Shown here: positions 36,198 through 44,242 of the stretch, one piece after another
Layout: each line of letters opens with the position of its first letter
How positions within the stretch are numbered: the stretch's first letter is position 1
Assembly: GCF_025837095.1 (NCBI RefSeq)
Contig: NZ_CP107551.1
Coordinates: forward strand, 1,718,352-1,782,351
From: Rhodococcus sp. Z13
GTDB lineage: Bacteria; Actinomycetota; Actinomycetes; Mycobacteriales; Mycobacteriaceae
DNA length: 64,000 nt
Direction of reading: 5' to 3'
Program-made: the position numbers and the translations under genes
Notes under the pieces: generated by a model
Database searches by the model: none
What the model was told of the DNA's origin: nothing
The model's input: the letters and a program-made list of their open reading frames with translations, nothing else

Positions 36198-37388
36198 TCA
36201 GCGCATCTCGCCGGCGCCCTCGTAGGGGTTGAGGCTCAGGAGCAGATCGCCTTCGGCGAAGCGGGAGTACCGGAAGTCGTCCGGGTTCACGTTGGGCAGG
36301 TCGGTCTTCCCGTCGAGCAGCAGGTCGGCGACGAGCTTGCCGACGGCGGGGGAGATCTTGAAACCGTGCCCGGAGAACCCGGCGGCCAGGAACAGGCCGT
36401 CCACCGGAGACGGGCCGATGACCGGGTTGTAGTCCGCGGTGACGTCGTACGCCCCGACGTAGGTGCTGGTGATCCGCGGGTCCGGCATGTCGGGCAGGCG
36501 GGTGCCGAGCTTCATGATGGTCTTCTCGATCGTCGAGTCGTCGGCGCGGTTGACGTACTTGTCGGGATCGATGTACTGCGGTGCCTGGTGGTCGGAATTA
36601 CCCACGAGCAGTTCGCCGTTCGGTTCCCGGCAGATGTACTGCAGGCCGGACAGGTCGGAGAGCACCGGCACCTCCGGGGTGGGCTCGCCCTGGTCGACGA
36701 GCACCAGCTGGGCGCGTTGCGCCTTGATGTCGAGGTCCACCCCGACCCCTGCGACGAGAGCCGGGGTCCAGGGGCCGGCGGCCACGACGACCTGCTCGGC
36801 GTGGATCTCGGAGCCGTCGGTGAGGGTGACGCCGTAGACGCGGCCGGACGGGTCCTGCAGCAGCGACGCGGCGGGGGTGCTCTGCTTGATCTTCACGCCC
36901 ATCTTCCGGGCGGTGGCGGCGAAGGCCATGCCCGCCATGTACGCCTCACCGCGGCCGCCGAGCGGCTCGTAGGCGAACAGGGCGAAGTCGTCGAGGTGCA
37001 GACCCGGCCACAGCTCGGCCACCTTGTCGTGGGGGACGAGTTCGGTGGCGATGCCGAGGCCCTGCATCATCTCGATGTTCGCCTCGAGGGGCTTGACGTT
37101 GTTCTCCGCGACGCCCACGAGATAACCGCACTGCCGGAAACCCATGTCGTCGCCGAAGATCTCGGTGGCGCGGGTGAAGATGTCGACGCCGTACCAGGAC
37201 ATCGCGGCCAGCGAGGGAACCCCGTAGTGGCACCGCACGACACCGCTGGACTTGCCGGTCATGCCCGAACAGAGGGTGTCGCGTTCGAGGACCAGGACGT
37301 CGGTCTCGCCGCGGTCGGCGAGGGAGTAGGCGATGGCCAGGCCTTCGAGGCCGCCACCGACGATCAGAAACTTGGTCGTGTCCGTCAC
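36198..37388 (-). CDS. FAD-dependent oxidoreductase, sarcosine oxidase beta/DAO family
   Basis: The 396-residue flavoprotein has the FAD-binding VGGGLEGLAIAY (about residues 10-21) and the C-terminal DAO-family segment GFSGHGFKISPAVGKLVADL. It resembles the beta subunit of sarcosine oxidase and SoxB-like enzymes, which oxidise N-methyl amino acids to the amine and formaldehyde. In this operon the obvious substrate would be N-methylglutamate, the product of the neighbouring MgsABC-like enzyme, replacing the four-subunit MgdABCD dehydrogenase of methylotrophs; this is inference. It starts at ATG 37388, is the last gene of the operon and is followed by a terminator. Confidence 0.82.
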   Translation of the reverse strand: MTDTTKFLIVGGGLEGLAIAYSLADRGETDVLVLERDTLCSGMTGKSSGVVRCHYGVPSLAAMSWYGVDIFTRATEIFGDDMGFRQCGYLVGVAENNVKPLEANIEMMQGLGIATELVPHDKVAELWPGLHLDDFALFAYEPLGGRGEAYMAGMAFAATARKMGVKIKQSTPAASLLQDPSGRVYGVTLTDGSEIHAEQVVVAAGPWTPALVAGVGVDLDIKAQRAQLVLVDQGEPTPEVPVLSDLSGLQYICREPNGELLVGNSDHQAPQYIDPDKYVNRADDSTIEKTIMKLGTRLPDMPDPRITSTYVGAYDVTADYNPVIGPSPVDGLFLAAGFSGHGFKISPAVGKLVADLLLDGKTDLPNVNPDDFRYSRFAEGDLLLSLNPYEGAGEMR

Positions 37389-37479
37389 CTGAGGATCCTT
37401 TGTTCGGAGGGCCTCTCCTGCGGGGAGGTCCGCGGGGGAGTCGATATCGAAGGGGAACGAGTCGGCCGGTGATCCGCGC

Positions 37480-38055
37480 TCAGACGGGATCCGGCCGAGG
37501 TCGGGGTTCGGGTGCGATGCGGACGAGGAGCCCGGAGGCCGTGTCGCCGCGCAGGGCGAGCGCCTCGTCGTGGACCAGGAGGCAGTCCCCGGATCCGGCC
37601 TGCACCGCGCCGGCGCGCACGAGGCCGGAGCGGACGAACAGTGCGGTGACCTCGCGGGGGTCGGTCACGGGGTGGGCGCCGGGCGGGATCGGGGACACGC
37701 TCGCGGTCGCGGCCCCGCGTTCGATCATCACGTTGAACGCGGAGGTCGCGCCGAGGGGGAGGCAGTGGGGTGCGTCCTCCCCGGCGAACGGATGCGGTTG
37801 CCAGGGGCGCACCGTCCGCGGGCCGTCGCCGAAGTCGAGGTCGACGTCGTGCTCGCCGACGACGGTGAAGATGCGGTCCACGCCGGGGAAGGCGGAGAAT
37901 CCGCTCGGCGCCGACCCCAGATCGGCGAGACTGAGCCGCCAGCGGGGCCGGTCGGTCCGGAGCAGGTCGCCGGTGGCGATCTCCTCCGTCGTCCCGGCGC
38001 CGTTGCGCCAGGGCACCCGGCGTCGCTCGCCGGCGCGGACCACCTGCACCGTCAT
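37480..38055 (-). CDS. hutD: HutD/Ves family cupin protein
   Basis: The 191-residue protein belongs to the HutD/Ves family of double-stranded beta-helix proteins; VPWRNGAGTTEEIA near the N-terminus (about residues 14-27) is the family signature. HutD is associated with histidine use in Pseudomonas, where it limits pathway overexpression; no hut genes are seen here. The ATG at 38055 directly abuts the stop of the M20 hydrolase gene, so the two are translationally coupled. Its role in this nitrogen operon is unknown. Confidence 0.8.
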   Translation of the reverse strand: MTVQVVRAGERRRVPWRNGAGTTEEIATGDLLRTDRPRWRLSLADLGSAPSGFSAFPGVDRIFTVVGEHDVDLDFGDGPRTVRPWQPHPFAGEDAPHCLPLGATSAFNVMIERGAATASVSPIPPGAHPVTDPREVTALFVRSGLVRAGAVQAGSGDCLLVHDEALALRGDTASGLLVRIAPEPRPRPDPV

Positions 38056-39285
38056 CTATGCGCCTGTCGTCCAGTCCACCATGATGTCCGCCAGCGCCTG
38101 CGCGCCGACGTTGCAGTCGTCGGGCTCGGCGAACTCGTGCGGAGAGTGCGACACCCCGGTGGGGTTGCGCACGAACAGCATTGCGGTGGGCACCTTCTCG
38201 GACAGGATTCCGGCGTCGTGGCCGGCCTGGGTGGGAAGGATCGGGATGTCCCCTAGATGGGACAGGGTGCGCCGCAACCGTTCCCGCGGACCGGCGGGGA
38301 ACTCCACGATCGGCGTGACGGACTCGGCGAAGACGTCGAGTCCGATGCCGTCGGGTTCGCAGTGGCGCCGCGCCTCGGCCTCGATCTCGGCGACCAGCTC
38401 GGTCAGGGTCTTCTCGTCTGCTGCACGCGCGTCGAGCCAGGCCTTGATTTCCGACGGAATCGCGTTGGCGCCGTTGGGAAGTACCTCGATCTTGCCGAAG
38501 GTCGCCACCGCACCCGCCGCTGCGGCGCACGACCGGGCGCTGTGCACCGAGGATGCGTACGCCAGCATCGGGTCGTGCCGGTCCACCAGGCGGGTCGCGC
38601 CGGCATGGTTGGCCTCACCGGTGAAGGTGAACTGCCAGCGGCCGTGCGGCCAGATCGACGACGCCACCGCCACCGGGGCGTCGATCAGATCGAGGGCCCG
38701 GCCCTGTTCGACGTGCAGTTCGACGTACACCCCGACCCGGTCCACGAGGGTCGGGTCGGCACCGACGTGCTCGGGCAGGCGGCCGGCGCGGGTCATGGCC
38801 TCGGCGAGCGTGATCCCGTCACGGTCGCGCAGACCGAGCGCGCGCTGCGGGGCGAGTGCCCCGGTGGTGAGCTGGCTGCCGACGCAGGCGACACCGAAGC
38901 GGGCGCCCTCTTCGTCGGAGAACGCGGTGATCGCGATCGGGACGGTGGGGACGACGCCGCGGTCGCGGACGATGTCCACCGCGGCGAACGCCGACACCAC
39001 CCCGAGCGGGCCGTCGAAGGCACCACCGTCGGGGACCGAGTCGAGGTGCGAGCCGGTGACGAAGGCGCCGGTCGGGTCGCCCGTCCAGCCGTCGGGCAGC
39101 CACCAGGCCCACAGGTTGCCGTTCCGGTCCTCCTCGACGTCCATGCCGCGTTCGGCGGCGCAGCCGCGGAACCACTCCCGAAGGGTGAGATCTGCGTCGC
39201 TCCAAGCGAATCGGCGATAGCCTCCGGTCGTCGGATGCTTCCCGACGTCCAGGATCGAGGCCCAGAGCGAGTCGAAGGCGGTCAT
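38056..39285 (-). CDS. M20-family amidohydrolase (allantoate/N-carbamoyl amino acid hydrolase-like)
   Basis: The 409-residue metal enzyme resembles allantoate amidohydrolase, ureidoglycolate and N-carbamoyl-L-amino acid hydrolases. Metal ligands are visible in GSHLDSVPDGGAFDG, DEEGARFG and ELHVEQG, and a dimerisation lid follows (HAGATRLVDRHDP). It releases ammonia from ureido or N-carbamoyl compounds. Its ATG at 39285 overlaps the TGA of whiB by four bases, so it depends on translation of the regulator. No other purine or hydantoin genes are adjacent, so the substrate is open. Confidence 0.85.
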   Translation of the reverse strand: MTAFDSLWASILDVGKHPTTGGYRRFAWSDADLTLREWFRGCAAERGMDVEEDRNGNLWAWWLPDGWTGDPTGAFVTGSHLDSVPDGGAFDGPLGVVSAFAAVDIVRDRGVVPTVPIAITAFSDEEGARFGVACVGSQLTTGALAPQRALGLRDRDGITLAEAMTRAGRLPEHVGADPTLVDRVGVYVELHVEQGRALDLIDAPVAVASSIWPHGRWQFTFTGEANHAGATRLVDRHDPMLAYASSVHSARSCAAAAGAVATFGKIEVLPNGANAIPSEIKAWLDARAADEKTLTELVAEIEAEARRHCEPDGIGLDVFAESVTPIVEFPAGPRERLRRTLSHLGDIPILPTQAGHDAGILSEKVPTAMLFVRNPTGVSHSPHEFAEPDDCNVGAQALADIMVDWTTGA

Positions 39286-39584
39286 GTGCTGTGTCCTCTC
39301 GGAATTCGGCTGTGGCGGGCCCGGTCGTGCCCGGCGGAGCGGGCGCGGGCGAGCCACCGGTGACGGACCAGTTCCGTCGGGGTCAGCCCGCCCCACACCC
39401 CGTGCATCTCCCCGGCGAGAGCCGCCTGGTCGCGGCAGGGTTCGCGGACGGGGCAGGATGCGCAGACGGCCTTGGCGCGGGCGATCGCCTCGGGAGCGTC
39501 GTCGAAGAAGTCGACGTCCCGGGAACGGCACAGCGGCTGTGCCTGCCGGTCCCGGAACGCGTCGAGCAGGGCGGTGGGGGACAT
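39282..39584 (-). CDS. WhiB-family iron-sulfur transcription factor
   Basis: The 100-residue protein has the four WhiB cysteines that hold a 4Fe-4S cluster (Cys19, Cys41, Cys44, Cys50) and the G(V/I)WGG turn (GVWGGLTPTE, residues 62-71), followed by a basic tail for DNA contact. It starts 3 bases after the stop of the glutamate-synthase-like gene and overlaps the hydrolase gene by 4 bases, so it is embedded in the operon. Its placement inside a nitrogen-catabolic operon is unusual and suggests redox or NO-dependent control of these genes; this is inference. Confidence 0.9.
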   Translation of the reverse strand: MSPTALLDAFRDRQAQPLCRSRDVDFFDDAPEAIARAKAVCASCPVREPCRDQAALAGEMHGVWGGLTPTELVRHRWLARARSAGHDRARHSRIPRGHST

Positions 39585-39587
39585 GGG

Positions 39588-40916
39588 TCAGAAGGTGCTG
39601 CGGCCGGGGATCCAGTCGGTGCCGGCCAGGGGCACCCGCGCCATCGCAGCGGCCTCCATGGTGACGGCGACGAGGTCCTGCGGTTCGAGATTGCGCAGGT
39701 GCGACTTGCCGCAGGCCCGGGCGATGGTCTGGGCCTCCATGGTGAGCACCCGCAGGTAGTTCGCGAGGCGGCGGCCGCCCTCGACCGGGTCGAAGCGGGC
39801 CTGCAGCTCGGGATCCTGCGTGGTGATGCCGGCGGGATCCTTGCCGTCCTGGAAGTCGTCGTAGAAGCCGGCGGCGGAACCGAGCTTCTCGTACTCGGCC
39901 TGGTACTTCGGATCGTTGTCGCCGAGGGCGATTAGGGCGGCGGTGCCGATGGCGACGGCGTCGGCTCCGAGAGCCATCGCCTTGGCGACGTCGGCGCCGG
40001 AGCGGATGCCGCCGGAGACGATGAGCTGGACGCCGCCGGGGGTGCGGTGCACACCCATCTCCTGCAGGGCCTGCACGGCCTGGGGGATCGCGGCGAGGGT
40101 GGGGATGCCGACGTGCTCGATGAACACGTCCTGGGTGGCGGCGGTGCCACCCTGCATGCCGTCGACGACGACCACGTCGGCGCCGGACTTCACCGCGAGC
40201 TTGACATCGTAGTAGGTGCGGGTCGCGCCGACCTTGACGTAGATGGGCTTCTCCCAGCCGGTGATCTCGCGCAGTTCGAGGATCTTGATGGCGAGGTCGT
40301 CGGGGCCGGTCCAGTCGGGGTGCCGGCAGGCGCTGCGCTGGTCGATGCCCACCGGCAGGGTGCGCATCCCGGCGACGCGCTCGGTGATCTTCTGGCCGAG
40401 CAGCATGCCGCCACCGCCGGGCTTGGCACCTTGGCCGAGCACGACCTCGATGGCGTCGGCCTTGCGCAGGTCGTCGGGGTTCATCCCGTAGCGCGAGGGC
40501 AGGTACTGGTAGACGAGGTGCTTGGACTGACCGCGTTCCTCCGGGGTCATACCGCCGTCGCCGGTGGTGGTGGAGGTGCCGACCTCGCTGGCGCCGCGCC
40601 CGAGAGCCTCCTTGGCGCGGCCGGACAGGGCACCGAAGCTCATGCCGGCGATGGTGACCGGGATGTCCAGGTGCAGCGGGTACTTCGCGTTCCGATCGCC
40701 GAGGACGACGTCCGTCTCGCACTTCTCGCGGTAACCCTCGAGGGGGTAGCGGGACATGGAGGCGCCGAGGAACAGCAGGTCGTCGAAGTGCGGAACCTTG
40801 CGCTTGGCACCCCAGCCGCGGATGTCGTAGATGCCGGTGGCGGCGGCACGCTGGATCTCGTGGATGACGTTGCGGTCGAAGGTGGCCGACTCGCGCAGTC
40901 CGGGCCGGAAGGTCAT
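39588..40916 (-). CDS. mgsC: FMN-binding glutamate synthase-like subunit (MgsC/GlxD-like)
   Basis: The 442-residue protein corresponds to the FMN and iron-sulfur synthase domain of GltB. It has the synthase-type GMSFGALSGRAKEALGRGA stretch (about residues 90-109) and the FMN phosphate-binding VSGGIRSGADVAKAMALGAD (about 293-312). It is one of three separately encoded pieces (with the next two genes upstream) that in methylotrophs form N-methylglutamate synthase, making N-methylglutamate from glutamate and methylamine or gamma-glutamylmethylamide. A role as an alternative glutamate synthase is also possible. Start ATG 40916. Confidence 0.85.
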   Translation of the reverse strand: MTFRPGLRESATFDRNVIHEIQRAAATGIYDIRGWGAKRKVPHFDDLLFLGASMSRYPLEGYREKCETDVVLGDRNAKYPLHLDIPVTIAGMSFGALSGRAKEALGRGASEVGTSTTTGDGGMTPEERGQSKHLVYQYLPSRYGMNPDDLRKADAIEVVLGQGAKPGGGGMLLGQKITERVAGMRTLPVGIDQRSACRHPDWTGPDDLAIKILELREITGWEKPIYVKVGATRTYYDVKLAVKSGADVVVVDGMQGGTAATQDVFIEHVGIPTLAAIPQAVQALQEMGVHRTPGGVQLIVSGGIRSGADVAKAMALGADAVAIGTAALIALGDNDPKYQAEYEKLGSAAGFYDDFQDGKDPAGITTQDPELQARFDPVEGGRRLANYLRVLTMEAQTIARACGKSHLRNLEPQDLVAVTMEAAAMARVPLAGTDWIPGRSTF

Positions 40917-40982
40917 GGGGGGTCTCCTCGGGGTCGATCGGGCGGATGGGTCTGGGGGCGCCGGTGGGCCGGAGCCGGACTC

Positions 40983-41681
40983 TCAGTACGCCGAAGCGTT
41001 GTCGACGTGGAAGTGGTAGAGCTGCCGGGCCGAGCCGTAACGGGTGAACTCGGACGGGTCGGCGTCGAAACCGGCCCGGTCGAGCAGGTCCTGCAGCTCG
41101 GCGATGTGCTCCGGGCGCATCTCCTTCTTCACGCAGTCCGCGCCGAGCGAGGCGACGCTGCCCCGCACGTAGATGCGCACCTCGTACAGCGAATCACCCA
41201 GGGCCTCACCGGCGTCGCCGAGGACGACGAGGCGGCCGGCCTGCCCCATGAAGGCGCTCATGTGCCCGATGTTGCCGCCGACGACGATGTCGACGCCCTT
41301 CATCGAGATGCCGCAGCGGGCCGCGGCGTTGCCCTCGATCACCAGCAGGCCGCCGTGGGCGGTCGCGCCGGCCGACTGCGACGCGTCGCCGGTGACGCGC
41401 ACGGTGCCGGACATCATGTTCTCGGCGACCCCGACGCCGGCGTTGCCGTCGATGGTCACGTTCGCGTGCTTGTTCATCCCCGCCGCGTAGTAGCCGACGT
41501 GTCCGTCGATGCGCACGTCGATCGGCTGGTTCAGGCCGCACGCGAGGGCGTGGGCGCCTTGCGGGTTGACGATCTGCACCGAGGCCGGGGCCTCCGTCGC
41601 GTGCAGGGCGGCGTTGAGTTCGCGGGTGCTGGTCACCGCCAGGTCGTAGGTGGCGGTGGGAGCCAGGATTTCGGTGGTCAT
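40983..41681 (-). CDS. mgsB: GXGXG-domain glutamate synthase-like subunit (MgsB/GlxC-like)
   Basis: The 232-residue protein is a right-handed beta-helix like the C-terminal GXGXG domain of glutamate synthase. Repeats of G-x-x-G-x turns are seen (IDGHVGYYAAGMNKHANV, GNAGVGVAENM, GNIGHMSAFMGQAG). It has no catalytic residues and probably bridges the amidotransferase and synthase subunits. It lies between the two partner genes on the same strand, 66 bases before mgsC. ATG 41681 is chosen because homology starts there; an open frame extends further upstream. Confidence 0.85.
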   Translation of the reverse strand: MTTEILAPTATYDLAVTSTRELNAALHATEAPASVQIVNPQGAHALACGLNQPIDVRIDGHVGYYAAGMNKHANVTIDGNAGVGVAENMMSGTVRVTGDASQSAGATAHGGLLVIEGNAAARCGISMKGVDIVVGGNIGHMSAFMGQAGRLVVLGDAGEALGDSLYEVRIYVRGSVASLGADCVKKEMRPEHIAELQDLLDRAGFDADPSEFTRYGSARQLYHFHVDNASAY

Positions 41682-41734
41682 GGATGCCTCCGGGGACGGG
41701 TTCTGGACGGCGGGATCGGGAGTGGCGGAACCGC

Positions 41735-42622
41735 TCAGCGCTGCCATACGTAGACGCGGTCCGGTTCGGGTTCGAAGATGTGCGCGTCGGCGATGCCGGG
41801 AAGCCCGGCCAGTGCACGGAATTCGGAGGCCATTGCGACATAGGCGTCGCACTCGGCGACGATCGCCGGCTTGCAGGCGATGGGATCGCGGACCACCGCG
41901 AACGAGTCGGAGGTGGACACCAGCAGGGTGTAGAAGCCGTCGAAGCGTTCACCGAGCAGACGCAGCGCCTTCTCCAGATCGGCGCCCTCGGCGAGGTGCT
42001 TGGCGACGAAGCGGGCGCCGACCTCGGTGTCGTTCTCGCTGTCGAACACCACGCCCTCGTCCTCGAGTTCGCGCTTGATCGACAGGTGGTTGGAGAACGA
42101 ACCGTTGTGCACGAGGCACTGGTCGGGGCCGACGGCGAAGGGATGCGATCCCGCTGCGGTGACGGCGGATTCGGTGGCCATGCGGGTGTGGCCCACGCCC
42201 TGCCATCCGGATGCGGCCGGCAGGCCGAAGTTCTCGGCGAGGACGCGCGGATCACCGGTGCCCTTGAGGACGGTCACGTCGTCGCCGAAGCCGATGACGG
42301 TCGCCGTGGGGGCCAGTGCGCGGACGGTGTCGGCGAGCAGGGCCGCGGGGACGGGGGCGTGCAGCACGGTGGTGGGTGCGAGGTCGAGCGCCCCGACGGC
42401 CACACCCAGTGTGTCACCGACGGCGGTGGCGAGGTCCGAGGGTGCGTCGAGTACCGAGACCGACGACTCCCCGGCGGGGGAGAAGACCGGGTTGCCGTAG
42501 ACGGCGACGCCCGCCGAATCCGGTCCGCGGTCCACCATCTGCCCGAGCATCCCGGTCAGCAGGCTGCCCAACCGGGGCTCGAGCGAGGCGTCTCGCAGAT
42601 GAAGTCCGACGATTCCGCACAT
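41735..42622 (-). CDS. mgsA: Class II glutamine amidotransferase subunit (MgsA/GlxB-like)
   Basis: The 295-residue protein starts MCGIVG, leaving the catalytic Cys2 as N-terminal nucleophile once Met is removed, followed by the Ntn-hydrolase segments GRGPDSAGVAVYG-like (residues 32-45 read DRGPDSAGVAVYG) and LVHNGSFSNH (about residue 170). It would hydrolyse glutamine, or gamma-glutamylmethylamide, and pass the released amine to the synthase subunit. It is the second gene of the operon, 42 bases after the glutamine-synthetase-like gene. Confidence 0.87.
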   Translation of the reverse strand: MCGIVGLHLRDASLEPRLGSLLTGMLGQMVDRGPDSAGVAVYGNPVFSPAGESSVSVLDAPSDLATAVGDTLGVAVGALDLAPTTVLHAPVPAALLADTVRALAPTATVIGFGDDVTVLKGTGDPRVLAENFGLPAASGWQGVGHTRMATESAVTAAGSHPFAVGPDQCLVHNGSFSNHLSIKRELEDEGVVFDSENDTEVGARFVAKHLAEGADLEKALRLLGERFDGFYTLLVSTSDSFAVVRDPIACKPAIVAECDAYVAMASEFRALAGLPGIADAHIFEPEPDRVYVWQR

Positions 42623-42664
42623 GGTCGTCTCTCCTGTTCGATGGGTCTGGAAGAAGTCGGGTGG

Positions 42665-44041
42665 TCAGAAAGCGGTCAGGTAGCTGTCGATCTCCCACGG
42701 GGTCACGGTGTTGTGCCAGTGGAAGAACTCCTCGCGCTTGAGGGAGGCGAAGTAGTCGGCGACGCCTGCACCGGCTGCGTCGAGTGCGCCGGAGACCACC
42801 GGATCGGCCTCGAGGGCGTCCATGGCGTGCAGCAGCGTCATCGGCAGCGTGGCGGTGCCGCCGGTGCCCGGCTCGCCGGGATCGAGGTCGCGTTCGATGC
42901 CGTCGAGGCCGGCGGCGACGGTCGCGGCGGTGGCGAGATAGGGGTTGGCCGAACCGTCCCCGCCGCGCAGTTCGACGCGGTTGGCGTCGGGGACGCGCAG
43001 GTAGTGGGTGCGGTCGTTGCCGCCGTAGGTCGCGTAGCGCGGCGACCAGGTGGCGCCGGAGGCGGTACTGGTGGCGCCGGTGCGCTTGTAGGAGTTGACC
43101 GTCGGTGCGATGACACCCTGCAGGGCGCAGGCGTGCTCGAGGATGCCGGCGACGAACGAGTAGGCGGTCCTGGACAGTCCGAGGCCGCGGGAATCGTTCG
43201 CGTCGGGGAAGACGGGGGTGTCGCCCTGCCACAGCGACAGGTGCATGTGCATCCCGGAGCCGGTGCGGTCGGCGAACGGCTTGGGCATGAAGGTGGCGGT
43301 CATGCCGCGCTGTTCGGCGAGCACGGAGATCAGGTAACGCAGGGTGATGACGCGGTCGGCGGTGGTCAGGGCGTCGGCGTACTGGAAGTTCTGCTCGAAC
43401 TGCCCGTTGCCGTCCTCGTGGTCGTTGGCGTAGTTGCCCCAGCCGAGCTGGTTCATCGCCGCCGAGATCGACGTCAGGTGCTCGTACATGCGGGTGACGT
43501 CGCGGGCGTCGTAGCAGGGCTGGCGGGAGGTGTCGAGGGCGTCGGCGGTGCGCAGGGTTCCGTTCTCGTCGCGCTGGACGAGGAAGTACTCGATCTCGGT
43601 GCCCACCTTGACACTCAGGCCCTTGGTGGCGGCCTGCGCGAGCGCGGTCTTGAGGATCACCCGCGGGGCGTACGGCCAGGGCTTGCCCTCGACGTAGGGG
43701 TCGCAGTGGACCAGCGCCAGGCCCTCGCGGACGAAGGGAATGGGGGTGAAGGACGAGACGTCGGGGATGGCGACCAGGTCGGGGTCCTTGGGGACCTGGC
43801 CCATGGAGCCCGCGGCGTAGCCGGCGAAACCGACACCGTCGGTGGCGAGCTCGTCGACGGATTCGACGGGAACCAGCTTGGCGCAGGGCTTTCCGGACAG
43901 GGTGGTGAAGACGGCGAGGATGAAGCGGGTGCCGGTCGCGTGGGCGAGCTCGGCCAGACCGGCGGTGCCGGAGGTCTCGGGGGACCGGCCGTTCGTGGAC
44001 GGGAGGCGCAGCACGGATGTGTCGGTGGCTTCCAGCGTCAT
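42665..44041 (-). CDS. glnT: Glutamine synthetase-like ligase (type III GlnT / GmaS-like)
   Basis: The 458-residue ATP-dependent ligase has the glutamine synthetase fold, with GTEIEYF (about residue 147), NHEDGNGQFEQNF-like block (YANDHEDGNGQFEQNF) and GSGMHMHLSLW (about residue 267). In methylamine users this branch is gamma-glutamylmethylamide synthetase (GmaS), joining glutamate and methylamine. It begins the operon that also holds the MgsABC-like subunits, supporting methylamine as substrate, but ammonia cannot be ruled out. Start ATG 44041. It lacks the tyrosine region used for adenylylation in type I enzymes. Confidence 0.83.
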   Translation of the reverse strand: MTLEATDTSVLRLPSTNGRSPETSGTAGLAELAHATGTRFILAVFTTLSGKPCAKLVPVESVDELATDGVGFAGYAAGSMGQVPKDPDLVAIPDVSSFTPIPFVREGLALVHCDPYVEGKPWPYAPRVILKTALAQAATKGLSVKVGTEIEYFLVQRDENGTLRTADALDTSRQPCYDARDVTRMYEHLTSISAAMNQLGWGNYANDHEDGNGQFEQNFQYADALTTADRVITLRYLISVLAEQRGMTATFMPKPFADRTGSGMHMHLSLWQGDTPVFPDANDSRGLGLSRTAYSFVAGILEHACALQGVIAPTVNSYKRTGATSTASGATWSPRYATYGGNDRTHYLRVPDANRVELRGGDGSANPYLATAATVAAGLDGIERDLDPGEPGTGGTATLPMTLLHAMDALEADPVVSGALDAAGAGVADYFASLKREEFFHWHNTVTPWEIDSYLTAF

Positions 44042-44120
44042 GGGGGCTCCTCGGTTCGACGAAGTTTCACTGTAGGAATCGCTGTCGAATAGAAGGAAAC
44101 CCGGTATCCATGACGGGCGT

Positions 44121-44147
44121 GTTACGCAACCGTGAGATCGCGGTGAC
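44121..44147. promoter_or_regulatory. GlnR-like box upstream of the glnT operon
   Basis: On the minus strand GTCAC and GTAAC half sites lie 17 bases apart, matching the outer half sites of the gTnAC-n6-GaAAC pattern with two helical turns between them. It is about 80-105 bases before the glnT start. The 201 bases between glnT and the acyl-CoA dehydrogenase gene contain only this and a terminator. Confidence 0.4.
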
Positions 44148-44183
44148 GCTTGGCGTGGAAACCGCCTGTATGCGAACGACAAA

Positions 44184-44219
44184 CAGCGGCGGGACGGTCG
44201 AAGGACCGTCCCGCCGCTG
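44184..44219 (-). terminator. Terminator of the acyl-CoA catabolic operon
   Basis: A perfect 16-bp stem (44184-44199 with 44204-44219) with a GAAG loop lies 23 bases beyond the stop of the acyl-CoA dehydrogenase gene. Confidence 0.85.
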
Positions 44220-44242
44220 CGGTGTTCGTATGAGCGAGGGTT

